From Lachnospiraceae bacterium (GTDB lineage Bacteria; Bacillota; Clostridia; Lachnospirales; Lachnospiraceae): a stretch of DNA of 64,000 nt. The position numbers and the translations under genes were made by a program. The DNA lies in assembly GCA_014239155.1 (NCBI GenBank), contig JAAZZQ010000003.1, positions 1 to 64,000 of the forward strand. The letters are read 5' to 3'. The notes below the pieces were generated by a model. The model ran no database searches, was not told the origin of the DNA, and was given only the letters and a program-made list of their open reading frames with translations. How positions within the stretch are numbered: the first letter of the stretch is position 1; every line of letters begins with the position of its first letter. Shown in pieces: positions 15,719 through 25,436 of the stretch.

Positions 15719-16666
15719 ATGGATTGTCCAATTAACACTAAAATTAATGATTCTTATTTTACAAAATTATTAGCGGAGTATAAAACGACCCCCCAAGGGA
15801 AGAAGAATACAATTTCCGCGTTACGAAAACTGGTAAATAGAAGCGGAAAAGAAATCTTTTATATTACACAAAACGATGCAAAAATTTTCTATGATTCTTG
15901 TATGAATGATATTCTTAATGGCACTTACAAACCTTTGTATATTAAAACATTAATACACTCTTTAAAAGCTTTTTATAAATATATAAATGAACTCTCTGCA
16001 AAAAACGAATTGGAGGGATCATCTTTTCCCTGCTGCTGTAATGGAAACCCATTTGAAAGCATTATTATAGCTATTCCTGATAAATTGGAATACCATGAAG
16101 CTGATTTTCCTTCTATGGAGAACGTTGATACTTTATTGTCGTTATGTTCCACACCAAGTTTAAAAGCGGCGGTGTGTCTTGCATTTAGAATGTGTTTAAC
16201 AATTAGTGATATTTCTAAATTAAAAAAGAAACAAATTGTTATAGACAATGATAAGATGTATATTAAAATTGTATGTAAAAATGACTTAGGCGAATATCCG
16301 CGTTATCTAGCGGTTCCAGATGATTTATATACGATGCTCCAACAACTCTGCAACAATACAGAACCTACGTATGAATATCTGCTAATATCTAAACGTCACA
16401 CCCCCTGCGCTGTTCGTACTTTGGAACACGCGTTAAATAAAATTGTTACAGAAAATAATCTTGGGAATAACTTAACGTTTTCTTCTCTTAGAAATATGGG
16501 AATACGAATTTTACTTAATAATGGTGCATTTCCACGAGAAGTTGCGGATTATCTAGGAATACAAGGCAAATGGCTTAGCCGATATGAAAATGTTCCTCGA
16601 TACCTAATAAAAGATGTCAATAAATTTTCTAATATTGAAATTAAACAGACTCTATTTGAACAATAA
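15719..16666 (+). CDS. Tyrosine recombinase/integrase-like protein, catalytic residues mostly lost
   Basis: Product of 315 residues with the two-domain layout of phage integrases: an N-terminal SAM-like DNA-binding domain (about 10-110) and a C-terminal catalytic fold. Where active enzymes have TGLRISEL this protein has MCLTISDI (first Arg replaced by Thr); where they have HxLRH it has SSLRN (His lost, second Arg kept); the GH motif reads GI; the nucleophile position is kept in LSRYENV. Catalysis is therefore doubtful and a DNA-binding or regulatory role is possible. The ATG at 15719 has AAAGGAG eight bases upstream. It has its own promoter and no phage genes nearby. argH lies downstream but has its own promoter. 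Confidence 0.7.
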   Translation: MDCPINTKINDSYFTKLLAEYKTTPQGKKNTISALRKLVNRSGKEIFYITQNDAKIFYDSCMNDILNGTYKPLYIKTLIHSLKAFYKYINELSAKNELEGSSFPCCCNGNPFESIIIAIPDKLEYHEADFPSMENVDTLLSLCSTPSLKAAVCLAFRMCLTISDISKLKKKQIVIDNDKMYIKIVCKNDLGEYPRYLAVPDDLYTMLQQLCNNTEPTYEYLLISKRHTPCAVRTLEHALNKIVTENNLGNNLTFSSLRNMGIRILLNNGAFPREVADYLGIQGKWLSRYENVPRYLIKDVNKFSNIEIKQTLFEQ

Positions 16667-16832
16667 CGCTTTTTACAAACGCACTGAAACAGATTTTTAT
16701 TAAAAAATATTCTTTTGTAACAGTCTTCGGCTTTTTGTTGCAAGCATCAAACCGTGTAAAACCATAATTTGCAGTAAACGCAGAGTTCTAGATTAAATTG
16801 TAACAGTCTTTTTCATGCACTTGATTTTTTTA

Positions 16833-16861
16833 TTGCATCGATTCCAAAATTATGCTATTAT
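16833..16861 (+). promoter_or_regulatory. Promoter for argH
   Basis: TTGCAT at 16833-16838 and TATTAT at 16856-16861, 17 bases apart, with TGC just before the -10. Confidence 0.65.
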
Positions 16862-16917
16862 TACTAATATTTATCAAGTACTAGAAATTCTGAAGAGAGC
16901 AGGGGGCGAGACTTAAG

Positions 16918-18297
16918 ATGGCACAACTTTGGGGTGGCAGATTTACTAAGGAAACAGATAAGCTTGTCTATAATTTTAATGCGTCTATTTCATTTGACCA
17001 AAAGTTTTTTCGTCAGGATATAGAAGGTAGTATTGCGCATGTAAAAATGTTAGCAAAACAAAAGATATTATCAGAGATTGAAAAAAAACAGATTTTATCA
17101 GGATTGGAAAGTATTTTAACAGACGTTGAAAATGGCAAACTTACAATAACAGAGGAATATGAAGATATTCATAGTTTTGTGGAAGCAAATCTAATTAATA
17201 GAATCGGTGATGCAGGTAAAAAATTGCACACTGGCAGAAGTCGAAATGATCAGGTAGCACTTGATATGAAGCTTTACACAAGACATGAAGTGATAGAGAT
17301 TAATGCGTTGCTAAAATGTCTCCTTGAAAATATCCTAATGATAATGGAACAAAATACAGAGACGTATATGCCTGGATTTACCCATTTGCAAAAAGCGCAG
17401 CCAATTACGCTTGCACATCATATGGGAGCATATTTTGAGATGTTTAAGCGCGACAGGCAACGACTTGATGATATTTATAATAGAATGAATTATTGTCCAT
17501 TAGGCTCTGGTGCTTTGGCAGGAACTACGTATCCATTAGATAGGAATTATACGGCACAATTGCTTGATTTTGATGGTCCAACATTAAATAGTATGGATTC
17601 TGTGGCAGATAGAGATTATATTATTGAGTTGTTATCTGCATTATCTACGATTATGATGCATCTCAGCCGTTTTAGTGAGGAAATTATTCTATGGAATTCC
17701 AATGAATATCATTTTGTTGAAATTGATGATGCATATTCAACTGGAAGTAGTATTATGCCACAAAAAAAGAATCCAGATATTGCAGAGCTTGTGCGTGGCA
17801 AAACTGGGCGTGTATATGGTGCATTAATGTCAATTCTCACAACAATGAAGGGAATCCCCCTTGCCTACAACAAGGATATGCAAGAGGATAAAGAATTGAC
17901 TTTTGATGCGATTGACACAGTAAAGGGTTGTGTAGCACTATTTACAGGCATGTTAAAGACTCTTAAATTTAATAAAGATGTTATGAAGACAAGTGCAATG
18001 AAAGGCTTTACAAATGCTACTGATGCAGCAGATTATCTTGTAAATCATGGTGTGCCATTTCGCGATGCACATCGTATTATTGGAAGCCTAGTATTGTATT
18101 GTATAGAGAAAGATAAGGCAATTGATGCGTTATCTCTTGATGAATTAAAAGCAATTAGTCCGGTATTTGAGCAAGATATTTACGAAGCAGTAAGTCTTGA
18201 AACTTGTGTAAATAAACGTATGACTATTGGCGCGCCGGGACCAGATGCTATGAAAGAGGTTATTCAAATTTATAAGAAGTATGTTGCTATTAATTAA
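16918..18297 (+). CDS. argH: Argininosuccinate lyase
   Basis: Product of 459 residues, the normal length. It splits argininosuccinate into arginine and fumarate, the last step of arginine synthesis. It begins MAQLWGGRFTKETD, has HTGRSRNDQVALDMKLYTR near residue 105, the catalytic His region TPG-type loop FTHLQKAQPITLAHH near 155, and the superfamily signature GSSIMPQKKNPD near 280 with the catalytic Ser. Ribosome site GGGGGCG nine bases upstream. argG is not adjacent. asd follows after 69 bases on the same strand. Confidence 0.95.
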   Translation: MAQLWGGRFTKETDKLVYNFNASISFDQKFFRQDIEGSIAHVKMLAKQKILSEIEKKQILSGLESILTDVENGKLTITEEYEDIHSFVEANLINRIGDAGKKLHTGRSRNDQVALDMKLYTRHEVIEINALLKCLLENILMIMEQNTETYMPGFTHLQKAQPITLAHHMGAYFEMFKRDRQRLDDIYNRMNYCPLGSGALAGTTYPLDRNYTAQLLDFDGPTLNSMDSVADRDYIIELLSALSTIMMHLSRFSEEIILWNSNEYHFVEIDDAYSTGSSIMPQKKNPDIAELVRGKTGRVYGALMSILTTMKGIPLAYNKDMQEDKELTFDAIDTVKGCVALFTGMLKTLKFNKDVMKTSAMKGFTNATDAADYLVNHGVPFRDAHRIIGSLVLYCIEKDKAIDALSLDELKAISPVFEQDIYEAVSLETCVNKRMTIGAPGPDAMKEVIQIYKKYVAIN

Positions 18298-18366
18298 AAT
18301 ATAGAATAAATATAGAAATTCATAAAACAGATACTGATATTTATATTAGTAGAATGGAGGATAAAA

Positions 18367-19452
18367 ATGAGTGAAAAATTAAAAGTGGGTATTCTTGGTG
18401 GTACAGGAATGGTGGGGCAGAGATTTATTTCTCTTTTGGAGAATCATCCGTGGTTTGAGGTTACAACAATTGCCGCAAGTCCTCGTTCTGCCGGAAAGAC
18501 ATATATGGAAGCAGTTGGCGATAGATGGAAAATGACAACACCAATACCACAATCTGTAAAGAACATTATTGTTATGAATGTGAATGAAGTAGAAGAAGTG
18601 GCTTCCGAAGTTGATTTTGTATTTTCCGCGGTTGATATGACAAAAGAGGAAATTAAGAAAATTGAAGAAGATTACGCCAAAACAGAAACCCCAGTAGTTA
18701 GCAATAATTCTGCCCATAGATGGACACCAGATGTGCCAATGGTTGTGCCCGAGATTAATCCTGAACATATGAAAGTGATTGATTTTCAGAAAAAACGTCT
18801 TGGCACTACAAGAGGATTTGTTGCTGTAAAGCCAAATTGTTCTATTCAGAGCTATGCTCCTGTTTTAACAGCGTGGAAAGAATTTGAGCCTTATGAAGTT
18901 GTGGCAACTACTTATCAGGCTATTTCTGGTGCAGGAAAGACCTTTAAGGATTGGCCAGAAATGGAAGGTAATATTATTCCATATATTGGCGGTGAAGAAG
19001 AAAAAAGCGAGAGAGAACCACTTAGAATCTGGGGCGAGATTAAAGATGGCGTAATTGTTCCGGCAACTACTCCTGTTATAACATGTCAATGTATTCGTGT
19101 ACCAGTGTTAAACGGTCATACTGCTGCCGTATTTGTTAAATTCAGGAAACAGCCTACCAAGGAACAGTTAATAGAGAAACTAGTAAATTTTAAAGGGGTT
19201 CCGCAGGAATTACAGCTTCCTAGTGCGCCAAAACAGTTTATTCAGTATCTTGAAGAAGATAACAGACCTCAGGTGAATCTTGATGTTGATTATGAAAATG
19301 GTATGGGGATTTCTGTAGGGCGTATTCGTGAAGATAGTGTATATGACTGGAAATTTATAGGGCTTTCACACAACACAGTGCGTGGCGCGGCTGGTGGTGC
19401 TGTACTCTGTGCAGAACTTCTCAAAGTGCAAGGCTATATCACTAAGAAATAA
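18367..19452 (+). CDS. asd: Aspartate-semialdehyde dehydrogenase
   Basis: Product of 361 residues of the archaeal/fungal-type ASADH subfamily. It reduces aspartyl phosphate to aspartate semialdehyde for lysine, threonine and methionine synthesis. The NADP-binding loop is GILGGTGMVGQRF at the N-terminus, the catalytic Cys lies in VKPNCSIQSY near 158, and the substrate region is ISGAGKTFKDWPEMEGNIIP. The acid/base His is probably that in VPVLNGHTAAV near 250. GGAGG precedes the ATG by six bases. A strong terminator follows. Confidence 0.93.
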   Translation: MSEKLKVGILGGTGMVGQRFISLLENHPWFEVTTIAASPRSAGKTYMEAVGDRWKMTTPIPQSVKNIIVMNVNEVEEVASEVDFVFSAVDMTKEEIKKIEEDYAKTETPVVSNNSAHRWTPDVPMVVPEINPEHMKVIDFQKKRLGTTRGFVAVKPNCSIQSYAPVLTAWKEFEPYEVVATTYQAISGAGKTFKDWPEMEGNIIPYIGGEEEKSEREPLRIWGEIKDGVIVPATTPVITCQCIRVPVLNGHTAAVFVKFRKQPTKEQLIEKLVNFKGVPQELQLPSAPKQFIQYLEEDNRPQVNLDVDYENGMGISVGRIREDSVYDWKFIGLSHNTVRGAAGGAVLCAELLKVQGYITKK

Positions 19453-19468
19453 AATAATGACATAAATG

Positions 19469-19497
19469 AAAAAGAGCGGTATATTGCTGCTCTTTTT
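19469..19497 (+). terminator. Terminator after asd
   Basis: Stem AAAAAGAGC / GCTCTTTTT with an 11-base loop; the right arm ends in five T. Confidence 0.85.
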
Positions 19498-19539
19498 GAC
19501 GTATCTATCATTTATTGTTATTGAAACAACCAAAGAAGA

Positions 19540-20100
19540 ATGGAAGAAATTAATGTGAGAGAGCTTATTGAAGATAATATTTATACAATTTTAGCAAATG
19601 AATATAATGAGCTTTTGCTTGATTACGTTTTGCTTTCCTTTAATGATGAGTATTGCGGACAAGAATCTCATAAAAAAGTTGTGATTGAGGCAATATTAAT
19701 TTTTAATACAAGAAAGCGTGTTGGAAATTCTCTTGAACACCCTTATTTTTATGTAGATGAAAATAAAATGTGTTGTGTGAAATATAGTGTAGAAGATTTT
19801 TTCTGTAATAGTGAACTCTGGGGAAGTATTACATCTTCTTTTTCGGAATCTTATATGACATATTGGGGAGCATTTTCAGACCAACCTTACCCCACAACAT
19901 ATTCAAAAGAAGATTTTTATAGAATCAATGATTTGCTCTTTCCGATTCAATTTAGAAATGAACTTGAAATTTATATTTGGAATGATGAATTTTCTAATTA
20001 TTTTGATGATGGAAAAGACTGGTGGGGTACTGCACTTTGGAGTGTTTATGATAAACAGATGAATCGTTTTGTTATAATAGGAGCTTCGTTAAGTGATTAG
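19540..20100 (+). CDS. Hypothetical protein, 186 residues
   Basis: Not recognised. The product is acidic and rich in aromatic residues (Tyr, Phe, Trp), without signal peptide or membrane helix, for example YWGAFSDQPYPTTYSKEDFY and DDGKDWWGTALWSVY near the C-terminus. These features resemble small immunity or SMI1-like proteins, but no motif fixes this. Ribosome site weak (AAGAAG). The topoisomerase gene starts 38 bases after the stop. Confidence 0.6.
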   Translation: MEEINVRELIEDNIYTILANEYNELLLDYVLLSFNDEYCGQESHKKVVIEAILIFNTRKRVGNSLEHPYFYVDENKMCCVKYSVEDFFCNSELWGSITSSFSESYMTYWGAFSDQPYPTTYSKEDFYRINDLLFPIQFRNELEIYIWNDEFSNYFDDGKDWWGTALWSVYDKQMNRFVIIGASLSD

Positions 20101-20138
20101 ATTGGAATACCTTGAAACAAAAAGGAGGAGAAAAAAAT

Positions 20139-23100
20139 TTGGGAAAGAAACTGATTATAACTGAAAAGCCTTCTGTTGCACAGGAATATGCGAAAGTTTT
20201 TCAGGTATCAGGAAAACATAATGGATATATTGAAAATAATACTTATGTTGTAACATGGTGTGTTGGGCATTTGGTGGAGATGGTTTATCCCGAGGAATAT
20301 GATGATCGGTACAAAAAATGGGTATTACAAGATTTGCCATTTTTACCAGAAAAATATAAATATGGTGTCATTAAAAATGTGAAACAACAATATGATATTG
20401 TTCATACATTGCTACAACGCGAGGATATTGATGCAGTGTACTGGGCAGGGGACTCTGGAAAAGAAGGACAAACAATCGAGGAAAATATTCGCAATTTTGG
20501 TGGCGTTCGTCAAGGAATGCAAGAATTTCGTGTATGGATTGACTCGCAGACAGAAGCAGAGATTAAACGAGGAATGGCACAAGCAAAGCCAATGTCTGCC
20601 TATGAAAATTTAGGAAAATCTGGTATTATGCGCTCTATAGAAGACTATGCTATGGGAATTAATTTTTCGCGTGTTATGTCTGTTAAATATGGAAAACTTT
20701 TAAACGATGCTGCAGCGACAAAAAATTATACAGCAATTGCAATTGGGAGAGTAATGACTTGTGTTCTTGGTATGGTTGTTAATAGAGAACGCGAAATACG
20801 TAATTTTCAGGAAACTTTTTTTTATAGAGTAGTTGGAGATTTCACTGATGCTAATATTGAAGCAGAATGGAAAGCAGTAGAAGGTTCTATGTATTTTGAA
20901 TCTACAAAACTTTATAAAGAAAATGGTTTTAAAGAAAGAGAAGACGCAGAAGCTCTAATTTCTTCACTTGATGGAAAAGAAGCGATTGTCAAGACTTTAG
21001 AGAAAGGTATTTCTAAGAAAAAAGCTCCTTTATTATTTAATTTGGCAGAATTGCAGGCAGAGTGTACCAAACGTTTTAAAATTAGTCCCGATCAAACATT
21101 ACAGATTGCACAAGATTTATATGAAAAAAAGTTAACGACATATCCTCGAACAGATGCAAGAGTATTGACTACTGCAGTTGCAAATGAGATTGATAAAAAT
21201 TTAAGTCAATTAAAAGGTTATACGCCAACACAACAATTTACTGACCATATTTTGTCTCATAAACTTTATGCAAAGATTGCAAAGACGCAATATACAGATG
21301 ACAATAAAGTTACTGACCATTATGCTATTATTCCAACAGGGCAATTAACAGAATTAGGAACATTGACACCGCTTCAAAGTAAAGTTTTTGAGCTAATTGT
21401 GCGGCGTTTTCTAAGTATTTTTTATCCTCCAGCGGAATATCAAACATTAAAGCTTGTTATAGGCATAGAAAAAGAATCTTTGTTTGCTTCTGCAAAGGTA
21501 CTTAAAGTTCTTGGATTTCTTGAAGTTATGGGAAAAACGCTTGAAGATGCCGATGAAGACGAAAATACTGATAGTTCCAATAAGGCAGCTCAAACTAAAC
21601 CAGATGAAACTGTAGAAGATACGAATAAGGAAAAGAAAAATTATTCTAAAAAATTACTTGCGTTGGCAGATACACTAAAACAAGGTGATATCCTAAGTGT
21701 CAATGCTTTTGAAGTGAGAGATAGCAAAACTTCTCCACCAAAAAGATATACATCTGGGTCTATGATTCTTGCGATGGAAAATGCAGGGCAACTTATTGAA
21801 GATGAAGAGCTTCGCGCTCAGATAAAAGGCTCTGGTATTGGTACAAGTGCGACGCGTGCGGAGATTATTAAGAAACTTATTCGTATTGGCTATCTAAATC
21901 TTAATCAAAAAACACAGATTATTACACCACAAAATTTTGGCGAAATGGTATATGAGGTTGTCGCAATAACGGTTCCTACGCTTTTAAATCCGCAGATGAC
22001 TGCTTCTTGGGAAAAAGGATTAGATGGCATTACAAATGGAACAGTAGATATCAATGATTATCGTGCGAAATTAGAAGATTTTATTAGAAAAGAAACAATA
22101 CAGATACGCGATAAAGATTTAACAAATCAAATTGCTGCCCAAATTAGCCAGTTTACTGGAAAAGGCGCAAAAGGATTAGGAGCGCGACGAAAATTAGATG
22201 TTCAATGTCCGTTATGCGGTGGAGATATTGTGACAACTTCGTTTGGATATGGTTGTTCTAATTATCAGAAAGATGGAAACGGCTGTAATTTTGCAATTGG
22301 AACAATTGCTGGAAAAGATTTATCCGACGAGGAATGTATTGCATTGATTAAAGAAGGACATACAGCGGTATTAAGTGGCTTTGTATCAAAACAAAAGAAA
22401 AAGTTTGATGCAGCGTTAGTTTTGCATAAAAATGAAGATGGAAAAACTGAAATTAACTTTGATTTTTCTCAAATAGAACCGCAAATATTAGAAGATGTGG
22501 TTTGTCCAGATTGTGGTGGACAGATTATGATAAAGGGTTTTGGCTATGGTTGTGCAAATTATGATTCACAAGTACCAGATAGCTGTAAATTTGCGATTGG
22601 GAAAATTGCAGAGAAAGAACTCACACCAGCGCAGGTGAAAGACCTTATAAATAATGGTATTACTGAGACAATACGAGGTTTTAAAGGAAAATCGGGCAAA
22701 AAATTTGATGCAGTTTTAGTTTTAGAAAAAGATGATACTGGAAAACATACTGTTAATTTTAATTTTGAAAAGGTAGAAGTTAAAAAAATCAAAGATGTAG
22801 TTTGCCCTTTGTGTGGTGGAGAGATTGTTCAGACATCTTTTGGCTATGGCTGTGCAAATTATAATAAATTAGAGGAAAACAGTTGTAAATTTTCTATTGG
22901 TAAAATGGCAGGAAAAGATATTTCTGAGACACAAATTAAGGAACTGTTAACAAATGGAAAAACTTCAACAATACGAGGATTTAAATCTAAATCAGGGAAA
23001 AAGTTTGATGCACGCATTATTTTCAATCATGATAAAACGGGCAAGATTACAGGCTTGAAATTTGATTTTGATGATATTGAACAGCAAAAGTTAAAAGATG

Positions 23101-23762
23101 TGGTTTGTCCGTTATGTGGTGGGGAAGTTGTTAAGACTCCATTTGGTTATGGTTGTTCTAACTATAATAAAAATGATGTAGAGCATAGCTGTCGTTTTTT
23201 TATTAATAATAAGATTGCTGGTGTTAAAATTTCAGATACGATTGTTAAACAATTGCTGAATCAGAAAAGAACTGATATAATAGAAGGTTTTCTATCAAAG
23301 AGTGGTAGTAAATTTAATGCTGTACTTAAACTTGTTGAGAATGGACAAGTAATATTTGATTTTCCAGATAGACCAGAACCAATCGATACAAATCTTGCAT
23401 GTCCAAGATGTAATGCGCATAGACTAAAAAAGAGTCAATGGTATTATGAATGTGTGTGTGGATTTAGAATTGGGCATACGATTGCACAACTTCCGCTTAC
23501 AGAAGAAATTATGCAGGAGTTATTTACAGACGGAAAAACGAAGGATAAATTAACGGGCTTTATATCAAAAACAGGCAATCCATTTGATGCTTATTTAAAA
23601 TATATTGATGAAAAAATACAATTTGACTTTGATAATCTAAATTCATCAACAGCAGAAAGTACATTGTCTATATCACAGTCATGGCTTGATGATGAGCCTG
23701 TGTCAGACGAATATTGGGCATCTTTGATGGCTGGGGCAGTAGAAGAATCAATAGAATCCTAA
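20139..23762 (+). CDS. topB: DNA topoisomerase III-type (type IA) with five C-terminal zinc repeats
   Basis: Product of 1207 residues, much longer than TopB (about 650-730). The Toprim domain starts KKLIITEKPSVAQEYAKVF and has the metal site AGDSGKEGQ; the nucleophilic Tyr lies in LTTYPRTDARVL near residue 340; GIGTSATRAEIIKKL near 570 completes the core. After about residue 685 five units of about 100 residues follow, each opening with CPxCGG and a GYGCxNY block (units begin near 22205, 22504, 22804, 23104 and 23399; the fifth is degenerate). These match the topoisomerase C-terminal repeat that binds single-stranded DNA. The TTG at 20139 is chosen because AAAGGAGG lies ten bases upstream; an in-frame TTG at 20112 lacks a site. 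In Gram-positive genomes such topB copies can be chromosomal or on mobile elements; here no conjugation gene is near. Confidence 0.9.
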   Translation: MGKKLIITEKPSVAQEYAKVFQVSGKHNGYIENNTYVVTWCVGHLVEMVYPEEYDDRYKKWVLQDLPFLPEKYKYGVIKNVKQQYDIVHTLLQREDIDAVYWAGDSGKEGQTIEENIRNFGGVRQGMQEFRVWIDSQTEAEIKRGMAQAKPMSAYENLGKSGIMRSIEDYAMGINFSRVMSVKYGKLLNDAAATKNYTAIAIGRVMTCVLGMVVNREREIRNFQETFFYRVVGDFTDANIEAEWKAVEGSMYFESTKLYKENGFKEREDAEALISSLDGKEAIVKTLEKGISKKKAPLLFNLAELQAECTKRFKISPDQTLQIAQDLYEKKLTTYPRTDARVLTTAVANEIDKNLSQLKGYTPTQQFTDHILSHKLYAKIAKTQYTDDNKVTDHYAIIPTGQLTELGTLTPLQSKVFELIVRRFLSIFYPPAEYQTLKLVIGIEKESLFASAKVLKVLGFLEVMGKTLEDADEDENTDSSNKAAQTKPDETVEDTNKEKKNYSKKLLALADTLKQGDILSVNAFEVRDSKTSPPKRYTSGSMILAMENAGQLIEDEELRAQIKGSGIGTSATRAEIIKKLIRIGYLNLNQKTQIITPQNFGEMVYEVVAITVPTLLNPQMTASWEKGLDGITNGTVDINDYRAKLEDFIRKETIQIRDKDLTNQIAAQISQFTGKGAKGLGARRKLDVQCPLCGGDIVTTSFGYGCSNYQKDGNGCNFAIGTIAGKDLSDEECIALIKEGHTAVLSGFVSKQKKKFDAALVLHKNEDGKTEINFDFSQIEPQILEDVVCPDCGGQIMIKGFGYGCANYDSQVPDSCKFAIGKIAEKELTPAQVKDLINNGITETIRGFKGKSGKKFDAVLVLEKDDTGKHTVNFNFEKVEVKKIKDVVCPLCGGEIVQTSFGYGCANYNKLEENSCKFSIGKMAGKDISETQIKELLTNGKTSTIRGFKSKSGKKFDARIIFNHDKTGKITGLKFDFDDIEQQKLKDVVCPLCGGEVVKTPFGYGCSNYNKNDVEHSCRFFINNKIAGVKISDTIVKQLLNQKRTDIIEGFLSKSGSKFNAVLKLVENGQVIFDFPDRPEPIDTNLACPRCNAHRLKKSQWYYECVCGFRIGHTIAQLPLTEEIMQELFTDGKTKDKLTGFISKTGNPFDAYLKYIDEKIQFDFDNLNSSTAESTLSISQSWLDDEPVSDEYWASLMAGAVEESIES
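22204..23640 (+). repeat. Five ~300-bp in-frame repeats encoding topoisomerase zinc units
   Basis: The TGTCC(G/A)xxxTGTGGTGG-like start recurs near 22205, 22504, 22804, 23104 and 23399, a period close to 300 bases. The coding copies are diverged, so this is an old protein-level expansion. Confidence 0.75.
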
Positions 23763-23821
23763 TTTACGATTTCTAAAAAACAAGACTTTAAATTATATGT
23801 ATATAAAGGAGAATCAAAACA

Positions 23822-24487
23822 ATGGAACAATTGCAAATCAAAAATCTTTACAATTTAGAGGAAACATTAGCGGCATCGCTTTTTCAAGGAGCTGTTTATC
23901 CGTGGGAACTATTGCCTAAAATTGGAGCATATATTGTAGCGTTGGGAGAAACACTTTCTGCTGACAAATATGAAAAACGTGGCGAGAATATTTGGATTGC
24001 AAGATCTGCAATAGTTGCACCAACTGCGTATATTAATGGACCATGTATTATTGACGAAGAAGCGGAAATTCGCCATTGCGCATTTATTAGAGGCAATGCT
24101 ATTGTTGGAAAAGGTGCTGTTGTTGGAAATTCTACAGAGTTAAAGAATGTAATTTTGTTTAATAAGGTTCAAGTACCACATTATAATTATGTAGGGGATA
24201 GCATTCTTGGTTATAAATCGCATATGGGTGCTGGTTCTATTACTTCTAATGTAAAAAGTGACAAGACGCTGGTCGTTGTAAAATCTCCTTATGGAAATAT
24301 AGAAACTGGATTAAAAAAGATGGGTGCAATGCTTGGCGATAATGTGGAAGTTGGCTGTAACAGTGTACTGAATCCAGGAACGGTAATTGGACGCAATTCT
24401 AACATTTATCCAACTTCTATGGTTAGAGGATATATTGAGGCAAATAGTATTTATAAAAATCAGGGAGAAATTGTAGCAAAAAAATAA
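23822..24487 (+). CDS. Left-handed beta-helix (hexapeptide repeat) acyltransferase-like protein
   Basis: Product of 221 residues. A short helical N-terminus (about 55 residues) precedes hexapeptide repeats such as IWIARSAIVAPTAYINGPCI and IVGKGAVVGNSTELKNVILF, the coil type of the GlmU C-terminal acetyltransferase domain. The block YVGDSILGYKSHMGAGSITS matches the GlmU-type active-site coil (GNFVEVK.../GAGTIT). It lacks the pyrophosphorylase domain of GlmU, so it is annotated in Clostridia as a UDP-N-acetylglucosamine pyrophosphorylase-like protein, but the acyl acceptor is unknown. AAAGGAG precedes the ATG. It follows topB after 59 bases and may be co-transcribed. Confidence 0.75.
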   Translation: MEQLQIKNLYNLEETLAASLFQGAVYPWELLPKIGAYIVALGETLSADKYEKRGENIWIARSAIVAPTAYINGPCIIDEEAEIRHCAFIRGNAIVGKGAVVGNSTELKNVILFNKVQVPHYNYVGDSILGYKSHMGAGSITSNVKSDKTLVVVKSPYGNIETGLKKMGAMLGDNVEVGCNSVLNPGTVIGRNSNIYPTSMVRGYIEANSIYKNQGEIVAKK

Positions 24488-24729
24488 AATAATGTGTTTT
24501 TGTTTTTTCTTATTGCCACTTTTGACAATTTTTTGACAAAATTACGAATTTTTAATTGCTATTTTTCCAAAAATGTGCGAAAATATCAATATGTAGGTAA
24601 TATTTCAAAGCAGCTTTTACAAAATGCAAAAAATGTTTGTTAAGATTCCTATACAGTTTTTGTGTCAGAAATGTGAGACTTATGTCACACATTCAAAATA
24701 AAAGTTAAGTAATCGAAAGGAGTTTTCAC

Positions 24730-25434
24730 ATGATTTATTCAAAAGAAATTGAAGAAATGTGTGTAGTAGCACGCGACGGTAATCATGGTTGTGCACCAAT
24801 TCCAGAAGAGGCGAAATGGGTAAAGGCTAAGGAAGTAAAAGACATCTCTGGCTTTACACATGGCGTAGGTTGGTGTGCGCCACAGCAAGGTGCTTGTAAG
24901 TTGTCCCTGAATGTAAAAGAAGGCATTATTCAGGAAGCGTTAGTTGAGACGATTGGATGCTCAGGTATGACACATTCTGCAGCGATGGCAGCAGAGCTGC
25001 TTCCGGGCAGAACGGTTATGGAGGCATTAAATACAGACCTTGTGTGCGATGCGATCAATACGGCTATGAGAGAACTGTTTTTGCAAATTGTATACGGACG
25101 TTCTCAGTCCGCTTTCTCGGAAGAAGGACTTCCTGTAGGTGCAGGACTTGAAGATTTAGGTAAAGGTTTAAGAAGTCAGGTTGGTACAATGTATGGTACT
25201 TTGAAGAAAGGTCCTCGTTATCTTGAGATGGCAGAAGGTTATGTTACAGGTATCGCTCTTGACGCTGATGATAAGATTATTGGTTACAAGTTTGTAAGTC
25301 TTGGCAAGATGACTGATTTTATTAAGAAGGGTGATGACCCAAATACAGCATGGGAGAAGGCTTCAGGTCAGTATGGGCGTGTTGCAGATGCTGTTAAGAT
25401 TATTGATCCTAGAACAGATAAGGAGGTAAAATAA
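24730..25434 (+). CDS. Iron-sulfur cluster assembly scaffold-like protein, partner of the GGGtGRT protein
   Basis: Product of 234 residues. The N-terminal half is NifU/IscU-like: WCAPQQGACKLSLNVKEGII and VETIGCSGMTHSAAMAAELL place Cys residues where scaffold proteins bind clusters, and CDAINTAMREL may supply a third. The C-terminal part has no recognised fold. It starts after AAAGGAG and ends three bases before the GGGtGRT gene, whose ribosome site overlaps its end, so the two products are likely made in equal amount. This gene pair recurs in anaerobic bacteria; its function has not been established to my knowledge. Confidence 0.8.
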   Translation: MIYSKEIEEMCVVARDGNHGCAPIPEEAKWVKAKEVKDISGFTHGVGWCAPQQGACKLSLNVKEGIIQEALVETIGCSGMTHSAAMAAELLPGRTVMEALNTDLVCDAINTAMRELFLQIVYGRSQSAFSEEGLPVGAGLEDLGKGLRSQVGTMYGTLKKGPRYLEMAEGYVTGIALDADDKIIGYKFVSLGKMTDFIKKGDDPNTAWEKASGQYGRVADAVKIIDPRTDKEVK

Positions 25435-25436
25435 TT

